A stretch of 64,000 bases of DNA from Oenanthe sinensis (lineage: Eukaryota > Streptophyta > Magnoliopsida > Apiales > Apiaceae): contig JAPMAC010000209.1 in NCBI GenBank assembly GCA_028671895.1, positions 20,234,501 through 20,298,500 on the forward strand, in the 5' to 3' direction. The notes under the pieces were generated by a model that worked only from the letters and a program-made list of their open reading frames with translations, was not told the origin of the DNA and ran no database searches. Below, in pieces: positions 47,227 through 58,599 of the stretch; positions within the stretch are counted from its first letter, which is position 1, and every line of letters begins with the position of its first letter. A program made the translations under genes and the position numbers.

Positions 47227-49027
47227 GGGGCTTGGTGACATTTTTCAACACATGTGGAATGTCTTGCTTCACAGGACTTTCCTCAGCAATTGATTCTACA
47301 TGCATCTTTCCTGTCTTTTTATCATAGTCAAAACCTATTCCATTTTTCTGACCTATGACATGTTTATCTATTGCCTCCTTTACAAGATTAGCAGATTTCT
47401 TATAAGCTTGAAGTTTTAACTCTAACTTAAAATTTTTATTCCTAAGAGTAGTTTCTACTTCCTGGTTGTACTTGTCTCTATTATGAAGATATTCTATTTT
47501 TTGTTTCAGATCTTCTAGATTGACACATGCAAGCTCTAGTTCTTCATTTCTAGCTTCTAGCATTTTATTCTTTAGAACTAGTTTAGCATTTTCTTCTTCC
47601 GATGCAAGCATGCTTGTATGTATGTTAAACATTTCTATACTGAGATCTTCTACAGTTTTCTTATATTCAGATTTAGACATGTCAATGGAGGAGAGAAATG
47701 ATACCTTCGATGATTGAGGGGATGCCTCTGAAGAGTCTGCCATTAAAGCAATATTTCCACAAGTTTCTTCTTCATCGTTGTCTGAATCATCCCAACTCTT
47801 TCCTTCAGCTATATAAGCTCTTCCCTGATGCTTCTTCACCAGTGCATCATATTTCTGCTTGAGTTAATCATATGACTCCTTTCTTTCTTTCACTTGCTTC
47901 GGCTTCCGGCATTCTGTTGTAAAATGCCCGGGTTCATCACAGTTGTAGCACTTGAACTTACTGCAATCTACCATTCCCGTCTTATAACCTCCTTTACTGT
48001 AAGACCCTGAAGACGATCATCCTCGATTGCTGTTTCTGAAACTGGAACCATTGTAACTGGAGTTACTCTTGAATTTGTACTTAGGGTTCCTCCTAAACCT
48101 GAGGTTTTTGAACTTCCCTGCCATATAGGCCATTGATTTATTTTCTAATTGTTCAAGTTCTTCCATTGAGTAGAAGTCGTCTTCATTACCTGGTTGAGTG
48201 TTATCTATAAATTCAGCCTCCAGAATTTCTTCTTTCTCAACATCAGGTTTTACTATGCTAGTCTCTGTGACAGCAAAATCCTTGGCTATAAGAGCTGTAG
48301 TCTTCAATAGTGCAGTATTCTTACTGTCCACTGTACCTGTACCATAAATGATCTGTCTTTGCTCTTGCTCCATTTCGTGAGTCTTGAGCTTCCCATATAA
48401 AATTTCAATGGACATGTCATTTATGTCACTCCTTTCTCTGATGGCAGAGATTTTTTGTTCCAGGTGTACTGGCAGTGTCAACATGAATTTCCTGTTGATC
48501 TCCGTACGTGAGTAGGCCTTCCCATGCAGTGACAAGTCATTTAACAATTTGTTGTATCTCTCAAAGACTTGAGTGATACTTTCTCCTAGCAGTGACTTGA
48601 AAGCTTCATATTGGGAAGTAAGAATATCAAGCCTATTCTCCTTCACTTCTGCTGTACCTTCCATCAGCAGATCAATTGTATCCCAAATCTGTTTGGCACT
48701 TGTGCAGTTAATCACTTGATTTAGCATTGTAATGTCCAAAGAATCCATCAGGATGCATTGAAGATGATTGTCCCATGCAACTCTCTCTTTATCAGTGTCA
48801 GTAAACTCTGAAGGTTCCTTTGGGGTAAATCCTTGCGGAATCCGTTCGCCGTCTTTTGAAACTGTTTCTGGTGTAAGCTTATGAGGAACATATGGTCCAT
48901 TTTCCAAAATTCCCAGATATTGAGAATTTGATATTTTAATGAAAATGGACATCTTCTTCTTCCATAAGATGTATTCATTTTTGTCAAAGGCTGGGATTTT
49001 AATGTTGCTGAGTTTTTGGGTACTCAT
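47227..49027 (-). pseudogene. gag: D gag, 5' part, two nonsense codons
   Basis: ATG at 49027. The first 336 codons are open to TGA 48019-48017, and TAA at 47866-47864 follows in the same frame. After that the frame is open to the E insertion. Contents are a capsid-like UBN2 region (CTSAKQIWDTIDLLMEGTAEV), a CCHC knuckle CYNCDEPGHFTTEC (about 47950-47909), and a long coiled coil (about 47700-47430). The gene resumes in frame at 34208. H carries a decayed relative of its N-terminal end. Confidence 0.88.
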
Positions 49028-49299
49028 GGTTATAAGAATTTTAAATCTTAAGAAATAATTAATTTCTTAAAAATTAAAATCAATTCGAATAAAAATTAAA
49101 TTTCTAGAAATAAAATTTTAATATGAATTCTTGATGATTGATAGTCTTCTTAAAATTAGTGAACTTAAAATCTTTGAAAAAATCAAAATTGAATTTTCTT
49201 TAAAAATAAAGAAATTTCAATATAAATTTTTCTAGATCTAAAAATGCACTTTTTCGAAAAACTATTTTTGGATCTTGATTTGTAACTTCAATCAACAAG

Positions 49300-49312
49300 C
49301 TCTGATACTAAT
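49300..49312 (-). other. primer binding site of D, one base changed
   Basis: The minus strand reads TAGTATCAGAG beside the 5' LTR, one change from the TGGTATCAGAG seen in A2, E and G. Confidence 0.75.
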
Positions 49313-50584
49313 TGTTAGGTCCAAAATCATCATAGAAGGAGGGTTGAATATGATATGGTAGATTTTTCGTTTAATTACGGATTAAGTGTTTGTGTTCTTT
49401 AAGATATAAAAATGGCAATTAATGAAACACAACGATTCGGGGAAATAACAATGTATTATTAAATCCCTGAGGTGCTACACTTCTAATCAAATGATTAGCT
49501 TCAATGGGTTCAATCTAGATTACAATAGAAATACAGTTGGGTGATATTAATGTCAAGCTTTAATGGTGCTCCCGTCTGTATCTCTTTTTGTTGAAGATGA
49601 ATCCATTCTTTTTCCCTTTGATTTAACCCATATATAATTTGTAGACTTTTGGAAAATTGAATTCCACAATTGTTCAAGTCCTTTGTTGCGCCTCCAACAG
49701 GTTGTTGCGCCTTTTGTTGCGCCTGCACACTGGTTGTAGTGTGTAGGCGCCACAAACCTTAATTTTACTTGAGTTATTCTTTTGATTAAGGTTTGTTGTG
49801 CCTTAGAAACTTTGTTGCGCCTTAGCTTTATCTTTGTTGCGCCTGTACACTGTCTACACTGTGTAGGTGCCATTAAAGTGCATGTTGCGCCTTAGCTTCC
49901 TTTTGTTACGCCTCATATTGTTTTGTTGCGCCTGCACTCCCATTCCCTTGTGCAGGTGCCACAAACACTTCACTTAGATTTCCCTTAGTTTCCAACTTGT
50001 TTTGTTGCGCCCAAGTGAAGTTTATTGCGCTTCACACTATGTTTCACCTGTGTAGGAACCACTAAATGTAGTATTACTTGCCTAAACATATATCTTGAAC
50101 TCTTGAAGTAACAACTACTTGCATTTCACTCTTCTGGCTTGGCTTGATCAACTGATTTTCTTCTAATTAATCTAGGTAATTCTTTTCTTGTGTGCTGACG
50201 CTTAGTGCACTGGTCTGGTTCACAAACGACTAACACTGAATTAAATTCCCTTGCCTTCTGTTCTGTTTCCGACTAACTTTGGACTGTTTTATTACTTCTG
50301 ATCACTGAAACCCTTTGACAACTATACTTGAATCATTGCACTGCCTTTAGTCTGAAATCTACTGAACACTTATTTGTTGCTGAGGCCTGAACATATTAAT
50401 GAACTTCTCTCGCTGTCGTTTAGTAAACTTTACATCTTGACTGTTCTGCAGTGATGTATGTATGTTTTCTGTTTGCATGTCCTTCTGGATTCTTGTGCGG
50501 CATATTAGTATTATTTATCTGTCTTTGTTTCTTAGTTGAGTTATCGTTATCACTATTACATACTACGTTACATTATGCTTTACA
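49313..50584 (-). repeat. 5' LTR of D
   Basis: 1,272 bp with the same ends as the 3' LTR, followed by the TSD ATGTC. About 16 substitutions and two small indels separate the two LTRs. The palindrome series starts at 49713-49756. Confidence 0.92.
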
Positions 50585-50589
50585 ATGTC

Positions 50590-52920
50590 CCAAATACATC
50601 AACTGCTATTTTCTTCCAGGAATATGAGTGAAACACTTGAGGGCCCTACCTTAGTAGGTGCACAGGTTATGAGTGAGGGAGATGTGAGATTCCAGGATGA
50701 GATCCTGATGCAAAATAGAGAGGTGAGTGAGAGAGATAAAACTATTCTATTTATGCACAAGAGTTGGAAAATGAATTGATGTCAGAGGAGGAAGGAGTGA
50801 AGGAGATAGGGGAAGTCCTTAAGTCTAATGAAGAAGGTGGGAGTGGAGTCAATAAGGAAGATAAAGTTGTAGAGAATGAAGAGGTTGATGCTGGTGATTT
50901 GGATCCAAGAAAATTTGTCCATCCTAATCCAAGATACCAAGATTTGGCTACATCAAGTAACAAAATTACAGAACAAATCTTGGGAATTAAGCACACTGAA
51001 CAAAGGACTCAGAATCTAAAGGAGAGCATTGCCAATACAACAGATACATGTTATATGGCACCTGAAGATTTAGAGGATGATTCTGATGAAGAACCTTTGA
51101 TAAGTACAGTTGATGGATCTCTGAAGCTGCTGAAACTGATATTATTTTTCAGTACAGAAGACCAAATATGAAAGTAGAAATTGCAGATCCTACTCAAAGG
51201 AGGATTGCACACTATATGAGAGAATCATTGAAGACTCAAAAGATAACAGTGATAGGAGTTTGAAGAGAATTGGAAATCATTAAAGAATCTATCACATCTT
51301 CCAAGGATGCACTGGAAAGAAGGTTGGATGAGAAGTTTCCATTCAACACTTTAAATCAGATGAAGGATAAACTATTCAAGGAGTCTAAGAACTTCAATGA
51401 CTTGGAGAAAAGGGTATCATCCTTAGAGTCCAAAATGGATGACATCATTAAAGGCCAAGTTCTACATGCCTCAATTCTTCAAAAATTTCTTGACAGGATA
51501 TCACCACCTCCTCCAATTGATGATAATAGAAAGGGGGAGAATGATGTTAAGAAGAAATATGGTGATGATGAATCTGGGAGTGGTGGTGTTGGTGGTTCTG
51601 ATGTTGGTAGAGCAAGTGTTGGTGGTGTTGCTCTACCAAGGTTATTGATAAAAGTGGAAGTAAAAGGGATAGAGGTCAATCTTCGAAGTCATCTAAGTCA
51701 ACCAAAGATGACTTAGAAAAGAAAAGGAGAGATATGAAAAAGTTTGAAGATGATCTGGAAGCTAGAAGACTTTCTAGAGAAAAGGAAACTCAAGCAATGA
51801 TTGAGAGGGAAAGGAAGAAGATTGAAGATTTAAGGAAAAATACTGAGTTGGTGACAAAGGCTGCACAAACAGGAAATTTGGATGAGTTCATAGCTCAAAC
51901 AAAGGCTGATAATAAAAGTGCAGAGGAGGATGCCAAAGAAAGCAATTCAAATGCAGAAGCTTTTCTTCTAATATATATTGAAGCCCTTGGAGAGAAGAAA
52001 AATGGTAAAACAATAATGATTAAAGAAGAAAAGAAAAGGAAAAATGAACCAGTTTACTAGAAGCTACTTCAAGGAGCCATCACTACAGGAATCTCAGATG
52101 TTACAAGGAGAGAAAATGAGAATGAAGAGATTGCTAGACAGATGGAAATGCAATGGCATATTCAAAAGCAATTGATAGAACAACCATTGAGAAAAAGGAA
52201 GAAAATTGCAATGGCTAAGAAAAAGACAAATTTAATTGATACAGTGGTTCAGGAAAATCCTCAAGTTAATCAAGAAGAAATCAAGGAGAAGTGACAATTG
52301 AAGGGTATAAAATGAAAGGAATTCCAGTGGTGAGTGAAAAAGGGCTGATAGGTGTAAGGACTCACCCTGCAACCTCTAACCAAGAAGTGTCAATGAGTTT
52401 GGAGTATGAGAATGGATAAAAAATCACTTACTCAATGAAGGTGATAATGAAGCAAAACTACAATGTCTTGAAAACCATTCTACCTCTTCACAACAAAAGG
52501 TACAAACTCAATGTTACAATTGCTCAGGAAATTCAATATCAAATTTCAAAGCTAAGGAGAGCAAAGGCTGAAGCTGAACCTGATTCACCTCTCAAGTTAT
52601 GGAAATCTCAAGACAAGAAGGTGGTGTTGGAACCCAAGTATGCTATGATTTTTACAGATGTGGAAGGCAATACAAAGTTCTTTGATATCTGCAAATATCT
52701 GGATAAAATTATAGATAAAGAAATTCATTATCTAATGAGGCAACTTGGAGAAACTGAAAGATTCAGCAATATTGAGGAGTTCCTTTATGAGACAACTAAA
52801 AGAAAATGCTGAGAAGAAAAAGAAGAAAAAGTCAATGGAGAATGAAGATCATGAAGAGTAGAAGACATTGGAGCAGCTTGCAGAAATTACACATCAACTG
52901 GTACTTCCAAACTCAAAGTG
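50590..52920 (+). pseudogene. env-like ORF of C, right piece
   Basis: This continues the C env-like ORF after the D insertion. Open pieces at 50585-50779, 50764-51171, 51270-51716, 51734-52060 and 52435-52812 are in different frames. They match the second half of B in order: VRFQDEILMQ, a HPNPRYQDLATSSNKITEQILG segment near 50920-50990 (the B counterpart is HYQELAATINQEAEQMLG), coiled-coil segments, a Lys/Glu-rich stretch, and the closing YKLNVTIAQEIQ and YAMIFTDVEG segments. It is heavily decayed and coding for the intact protein is not possible. Confidence 0.72.
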
Positions 52921-53011
52921 CTAAGTAAATTTCTTGATTCTATTTGAATGATTATAGTTAAGGATTTTTGTTATCATTAAGTAGATTTATGCATGATCAT
53001 GTCACAGACAC

Positions 53012-53025
53012 AAATAGGGGGAGAT
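53012..53025 (+). other. polypurine tract of C
   Basis: AAATAGGGGGAGAT immediately before the 3' LTR. The inverted repeat that encloses the PPT in B and E is only weakly recognisable here. Confidence 0.82.
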
Positions 53026-54160
53026 TGTTAGGAATCTACATGTAACTTGATAATAATTTTAATCTTAGAATTATAGAAATTTCAAATGATGTAACTGATC
53101 AATTGATATGGAGTTTATAAATATCAATTGATCAGGAAACTATTTATCAGTTGAAATGTTTATCTGAATCAACTGATAATATAGAGAGTAACATAGGTGT
53201 ACTTAGTCTATTTCAATTGATAAGGTGTAAGTCAATTGATATTATTCTCATCAATTGATGTTAGAGTCGATTGATATAGGTCATCAAATGATGTGTAACT
53301 TAGACTATCAAATTGTAAATATTTGAAGACGGGAAAATTATACAAGTGAAGGATGATCAGTTGATATTGAAGCATCAATGAATAGAAGAATAAATAAAGA
53401 AGCCAAGTCAAAGAATTGAAGACCATCAACTGATATGAAGACCCATCGATTGATATATCGATTGATATCATTTATCAATCGATAAGTCAATAACCTTTAT
53501 CGATCGATGGATATCAAGATCAATCGAAGAAGAACATCAGTTGATGGATAAAAGGAAGAATCAATTGATATGCCTAACAACAAATTATCAATTGATTAGG
53601 ACAACACAAGTTGACAAGTTGATAGACAAAAGCACACCTATGGAACAGTCTATGATGACTGTGAAGACTCAAGTTGAAGCTGTATTTCCAAGTCTGAATT
53701 ACTTTTCCAGAAATTGAAAAAGAAAAAAGGAAAGATAGATCAGAAACAATCCTAGTTTAGATTAATTAATTTATATTCTTTCTAGGTATTGTAAACACAC
53801 TTGTAGTATATAAACAAGTGTGGTAGCATTATTAGAAAATATACAAGTTAGATAATATTCTTGAATCAAGTGTTCAGCCTTAGAGCACTTTGTAAGAACA
53901 GTTGATTTATTTTCTAACCTTGTAACCGCAGCTGGCTTTTATTAACTTAGAAAAATTGAGTAAAATATACACTGATAGAAAAACCAATCCATCAGTAATT
54001 TTAAAATATCCTTTTTCAATTTAGTTTCAGTTTCATTGTTCATATATTTTCTCTTAAACACATAAACTCCAAGAGCAATTATTAAAACAGAAAAAGTTTT
54101 GATAATTTGTATTCAACCCCCCTTCTACAAATTATATTGGCATTGTTCTGGGAAATAATA
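53026..54160 (+). repeat. 3' LTR of C
   Basis: It starts TGTTAGGAATC and is rich in TCAATTGATA and ATCGATTGATA-type palindromes (53095-53600). The CAACCCCCCTTCT run is near 54114. The end is uncertain: GGCA at 54142, or the AAATAATA at 54160 that aligns with the B LTR end. The sequence between may already be the start of the F LTR. Confidence 0.75.
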
Positions 54161-54752
54161 CTGATTACAAGAACAATTACAACCAAAACCAAATAACGAA
54201 ACAAATATGAAGGTCACACAACATAAACAATGTGTAACAACAAATTGATCTAAAAAGAGAGTAAGAAAGCTGAGCTATCACTATCGCTTTATCAATTAAT
54301 AAAATCAATAAGAGAATCAGCTGAGTCGTCAAGCCCTTCATGAAGACTTAACTGTTCTTGAAAATATTTTTGCCCCACCTAGCTGTGTTGGAATACTGTG
54401 AATTCACTTATAGGATAAAACATCAACTCAATTTAGGCATAGACCGGAGACCACACCTCAGTTCGCCCAAAATCTATGTATCTCTTGTACGTATGTGTAT
54501 GTGAGTGAGAGAAAAAATCAAGAGAGAAGAAGAGAGGCTCTAGGGTTTTTTCTTGTTTCTTTCTTTTACCAAAGTAACGTATCTTCCCTTTCTCTATCTC
54601 TTTATAATCTTGTGTGTGTGTGTCTATATATATATATATATATTATAAAATACCAATATATATTATATTATATATTTTTATATGATCCTTAATTATTATA
54701 ATAAAATAATAATCCTTAGTCATATATATAATATATAAATGCACATATACTA
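54144..54752 (-). repeat. 3' LTR of F (left arm)
   Basis: It matches the right arm from about 54172 onward. It contains a (TG)n(TA)n microsatellite at 54613-54645. Its left boundary abuts the C LTR and is ambiguous within about 16 bp. Confidence 0.65.
54613..54652. repeat. TG/TA microsatellite
   Basis: A TG dinucleotide run, then TC, then about nine TA units. The right LTR of F has a TA run at the same place (58463-58489) but no TG run, so the TG part grew or was lost in one copy. Confidence 0.8.
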
Positions 54753-54759
54753 AGAATCA

Positions 54760-57700
54760 CACTAGCATCACCCATATCTTTCATTTCTAAATGCCTTCTC
54801 AAGAAACTTTTTATCTAGTTAATAATCTCAATATTGGTTCCAAACAACAAAATATCATCAACATACAGGCACAACACAATACTCAATATTACCTCTAACG
54901 TTATAGTAGAAACACTTGTCACTTTCATTAATTACAAAATTAAAAGTTAAAACAGTTTCATTAAAATTTTTATACCAGTCTCTAGGAGCTTGTTTCAGGC
55001 CATAATATTTGACTAATTTACACACTTTCCATTTGTTACTAGATGCAACAAATCCCTCAGGGTGATCTATATAGATCTCTTCTTCAAGATCACCAAGAAG
55101 AAAAGCTGTCTTTACATCCATTTAATGGCTGATAAGACCATGTATGGACGCCAATGCTACAAGCATTCTGATTGTTGTCATTCTTGCAACATGAGAGTAA
55201 GTATGAAAGTAATCAATTCCTTCCCTTTACGTAAAGCCCTTAGCAACCAGCCTGACCTTATACTTATCAATTGAGCCATCTGGTTTCAATTTCCTTTTGA
55301 AACTCCATTTGCATCCTATAGTAGTACACCTAGGAGGGAGATCAATTAATTCCCATGTCCCATTAGAGACAATAAAATCTATTTCACTCTTTATGGTGCC
55401 TTTCTAATGCCTTGATTATGAAGAATCCATGGCTTGTTAAAATATCAAAGGTTTATCTTCAACATTATAAGTGATAAAATCACTTCTAAAGTCCTTGACA
55501 ACCCTAGCACGCTTACTCCTTCTAGGTTCCTCTACTTCATTGTGAGTAGAGAACACTTCCTCCACATTTGTCATCTTTTTAACATGATCAGAAATGAAAC
55601 TCGATGTGTGAGTAGGATCGTCATCAGAAATACTTAAAAGGTATACCAGTTTTCGTAGGGAACACTTCCTCACATAAATTTACATCACGAAATTCAACTA
55701 TAGTGTTAGCCACAAATCCATCTATGTTAGATTTTAGTACTAAAAATCTCATAGAAGTTATGGTCTCAATATAGCTAAGAAAGATCGCATCAATAGTTTT
55801 GGGTCCTAATTTCTTTCTCTTGTGTTCTAGGACAAGCACCTTTTTCAGGTACCTCTACATACGAAGATATTTCAAAATAATCTCTCTCTTTCTATAATTC
55901 ATAAGGTGTCTTTTCCATATGTTTTAGAGGAACTCTATTCAGAATATGGCAAGCCGTATTCAGAGCCTCTCATCACATGTACTTAGGCAACCCAGAATTA
56001 ATATGCATACTGTTAATCATATCTTTAAAAGTTATGTTCTTACGTTCTGCCACCCCATTAGACTCTGGTGTGTAGGGTGGAGTTACCTCATGAACTATAC
56101 CATTACTCTTGCAAAATTCATCAACCGAGGTACTTGTGTACTCATCACCTCTATCGGATCTCAAACGTTTAGGTTTATTACCAGTTTGAGTTTCAGCTTC
56201 ATTTTTGTACATAATAAATTTTTCAAGTGCTTCATCTTTAAGTTTAAGCACATAAACATAACAATATCTAACACAATCATCTATAAAGGTAATAAAATAT
56301 CGTTTATTGTCTTTAGTCAACATGCCATTAAACTCACATATATTAGTGTGAACTAAATCCAATATTTCAGAATCCCTTACAACATTATGAAAAGGTTTTC
56401 TTATTGTTTATCCATCACACATACTTGACATTTAGATTTCTTGTCAATAGCATGCTTTGGAATCAACTCTAAATTCATCATATTCCTTAGAGTACCAAAA
56501 TTTACATGACCAAGACAAGAGTGACACAAATCAGATGATTCAACACAATTAACAGAAGGAGACATACTTTCATTAATTAAACCACCATGCAAAGGTTCAA
56601 AATTAATTAAAAATAGACCATCAGACATATAACTTTTGCCAAAAAAACCCTAGTATGTGTAATAACTATTTTATTACACTTCAAATAAAGTTCAAATCCA
56701 TCATTAACTAAACAAGACCCACTTATGATATTTCTATGAATTTTGGGAACATGATGCACTTTAGTCCCAGAAGTAAACTTCAATTCCACATTTCCTATTC
56801 CATGCACTTGTGCAACACTAGCATTCCTCATCGTGTCTTCCCATGAATTTATTGATAAGATACAAATAAAGTTTTGTTAGCACAAATGTGCACATTAGCT
56901 TTAGTATCAACCAACCATTCATAAGATAGATAAGTGGACAGTAGTACTGGCTTGTAGGTAACATACTCGTCATTGGTTTCAGAAGCACTAGCTTCACCAA
57001 TAATCATGTTAGCCACAGGCCCTGCAGTAGTTCCAAGTCCAAGCATAATATATGCTTGAGTTACCACATCAAATTTCATTAATTTCTTATTTGGTTTCTT
57101 AGCCTTGTTTTTGTCTATAACAGGTTTAGTGTTACTCTTCTTACTATTTAGCTTTCTTTTCATACCAGCTGTTACTACATCCACCTTCATGCTCCCAATT
57201 TCAGCGGACATCACATGTCACTGTTTAGACTTGTGTTGCTCTTGAATAGAGATGTCCAGCACCAGATTAGTTCATGTGATCTCTCCCTTCTGCCTTTTCA
57301 AGGAAAGAGCAAACTCTTCCCAAACTTTGGGAGCTTTTCAATCACGAACATCACTTGAAACTTTTCAGGAAGATCCATGTCGGACTCTTTCAATGCATGG
57401 GCAAATATCTCAAACTCATGCACCTGCTCAGCCATGGATTTCGTATCCACCAGCTTAAAATCAAGAAATTTAGCCACATAATACTTTTCAAGACCCTGAG
57501 AGTCAATATTATGTATCTGGTAGAGCTTCTCCCATAAGAGCTTAGCATTATAGGTATCTGATGAATAAATATCAAATAGAGTGTTCATTAAACCTGCAAG
57601 AATTGCTACCCTAGCACCTCCATCTTTCTCAGCCCACATTGCATAAAATTTCATAGTCTCAACATTTCCTTGATAAAAAATAGGTGAATCATAATGTATC

Positions 57701-57900
57701 ACCGGCCATAGACCCTTAATCGTTAACCACAACTTCATTTTCTTTTACTAGCGTGAAAAACCGACACTACCAATGAATTTCTCAGGCATGCACGAGAGAT
57801 TAATGGGTTGTGGGAAACGATACGTGGTCCAATTGATGGTGGGTACAACACCATAAGTAGATTGAGTACTGTCAATAGGAGCATTAATTTCATTAACCAT
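54760..57900 (-). pseudogene. gag-pol: gag-pol of F, heavily mutated and deleted
   Basis: The ATG at 57900 starts a gag whose frame has two adjacent stops, TAG and TAA, near 57750, just before KKMKLWLT. The UBN2-type gag region is 57738-57298. Protease (EWLVDTKANVHIC) is in 57214-56849. Pre-integrase (CHSCLGHVNFG) is in 56628-56401. Integrase (56362-55973) has RSDRGDEY and NGVAERKN, with spacing consistent with DX35E. The RT start is 55400-54858 (MDVKTAFLLGDLEEEIY, GLKQAPRDWYKNF), ending at a YVDD-like region near 54830. RNase H is absent. Many frameshifts and stops show an old copy. Confidence 0.82.
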
Positions 57901-57980
57901 CTTTTAATTGATCAATTAACAGAATATAATAAAATTATTTTCAAGATTTTTAGAAACCACAATTCACAAATAAACAATTA

Positions 57981-58599
57981 TGTTCTAATATATGATCCCA
58001 ATTACAAGAATGATGGCAACCAAAACTAAATAACGAAACAAATATGAAGGTCACAACAACATAAATAATGAGTAACAACAAATTGATCTAAAGAGAGAGT
58101 AAGAAAGCTTAACTATCACTGTCGTTTTATCAATTAATAAAATCAACAAGAGAATCAACTGAGTCGCCAAGCCCTTGAGAAGACTTGACTATTCTTGAAG
58201 AGAATTTTGCCCCGCCTAGTTGTGTTAGGATACCGCGAATTCAATTCCAGGATAAAACAACAACACAATTCCGACACAAACCAATAGAGTGTAACGACGA
58301 CCACACCTCAGTTAGCCCAAAATCTATGTATCTCTTATATGTATGTATATGTGAGTGAGAGAAAAAACCAAGAGAGAAGAAGAAAGGCTCTAGGATTTTT
58401 TTTTCTTGTTCCTTTCTTTTACCAAAGTAACGTATCTTCCCTTTCTCTATCTCTTTACAATCTTGTATTTATATATATATATATATATATTATAAAATAC
58501 CAATATATATTATATTATATATTTTTATACGAGACTTAATTATTATAATAAAATAATAATCCTTACTCATATATATAATATTTAAATACATATATATCA
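57981..58599 (-). repeat. 5' LTR of F (right arm)
   Basis: TGTTCTAATATATG to ATATATCA. It includes a TA run at 58463-58489 and a CTCTATCTCTTTACA segment shared with the left arm. I do not see a clear tRNA-Met primer site beside it. Confidence 0.6.

Larger units (their letters stand above)
13945..50584 (-). mobile_element. complete but broken Sirevirus-like element D, host of A2 and E
   Basis: Both LTRs are present (5' at 49313-50584, 3' at 13945-15220), flanked by the TSD ATGTC. On the minus strand the order is LTR, PBS, gag, pol, spacer, env-like ORF, PPT, LTR. It spans 36.6 kb. Removing E (about 13.0 kb) and A2 (about 9.3 kb) leaves a native length near 14.3 kb. Its LTRs differ by about 16 substitutions in 1,273 aligned bases by eye. 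Its palindromes and env-like protein differ from the B/C/E family, so it is a separate Sirevirus family. Confidence 0.92.
12689..54150 (+). mobile_element. older Sirevirus-like element C, in two pieces split by D
   Basis: C consists of 12689-13944 and 50585 to about 54150. The left piece is mid env-like ORF, cut on its left by B. D then sits in the middle with a 5-bp target duplication (ATGTC at 13940-13944 and 50585-50589). The right piece continues the env-like ORF to the PPT and a 3' LTR. Its LTR and protein are related to B and E but clearly more diverged. The 5' half lies left of B, outside the window or deleted. Confidence 0.82.
54144..58599 (-). mobile_element. decayed copia element F
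   Basis: Two LTR-like arms of about 610 bp (about 54144-54752 and 57981-58599) share roughly 90 percent identity by eye. They flank a minus-strand gag, protease, integrase and partial RT. RT after YVDD and all of RNase H are missing, so an internal deletion joins pol to the 3' LTR. The pol type (integrase HTNICEFNG, SDRGDEYTS) differs from both the A and the Sirevirus groups. It is the most mutated coding element after H. Confidence 0.75.

Noticed and set aside
54613..54652. TA run as an origin or regulatory element
   Set aside because: It is a simple dinucleotide microsatellite inside the F LTR, also seen in the other LTR.
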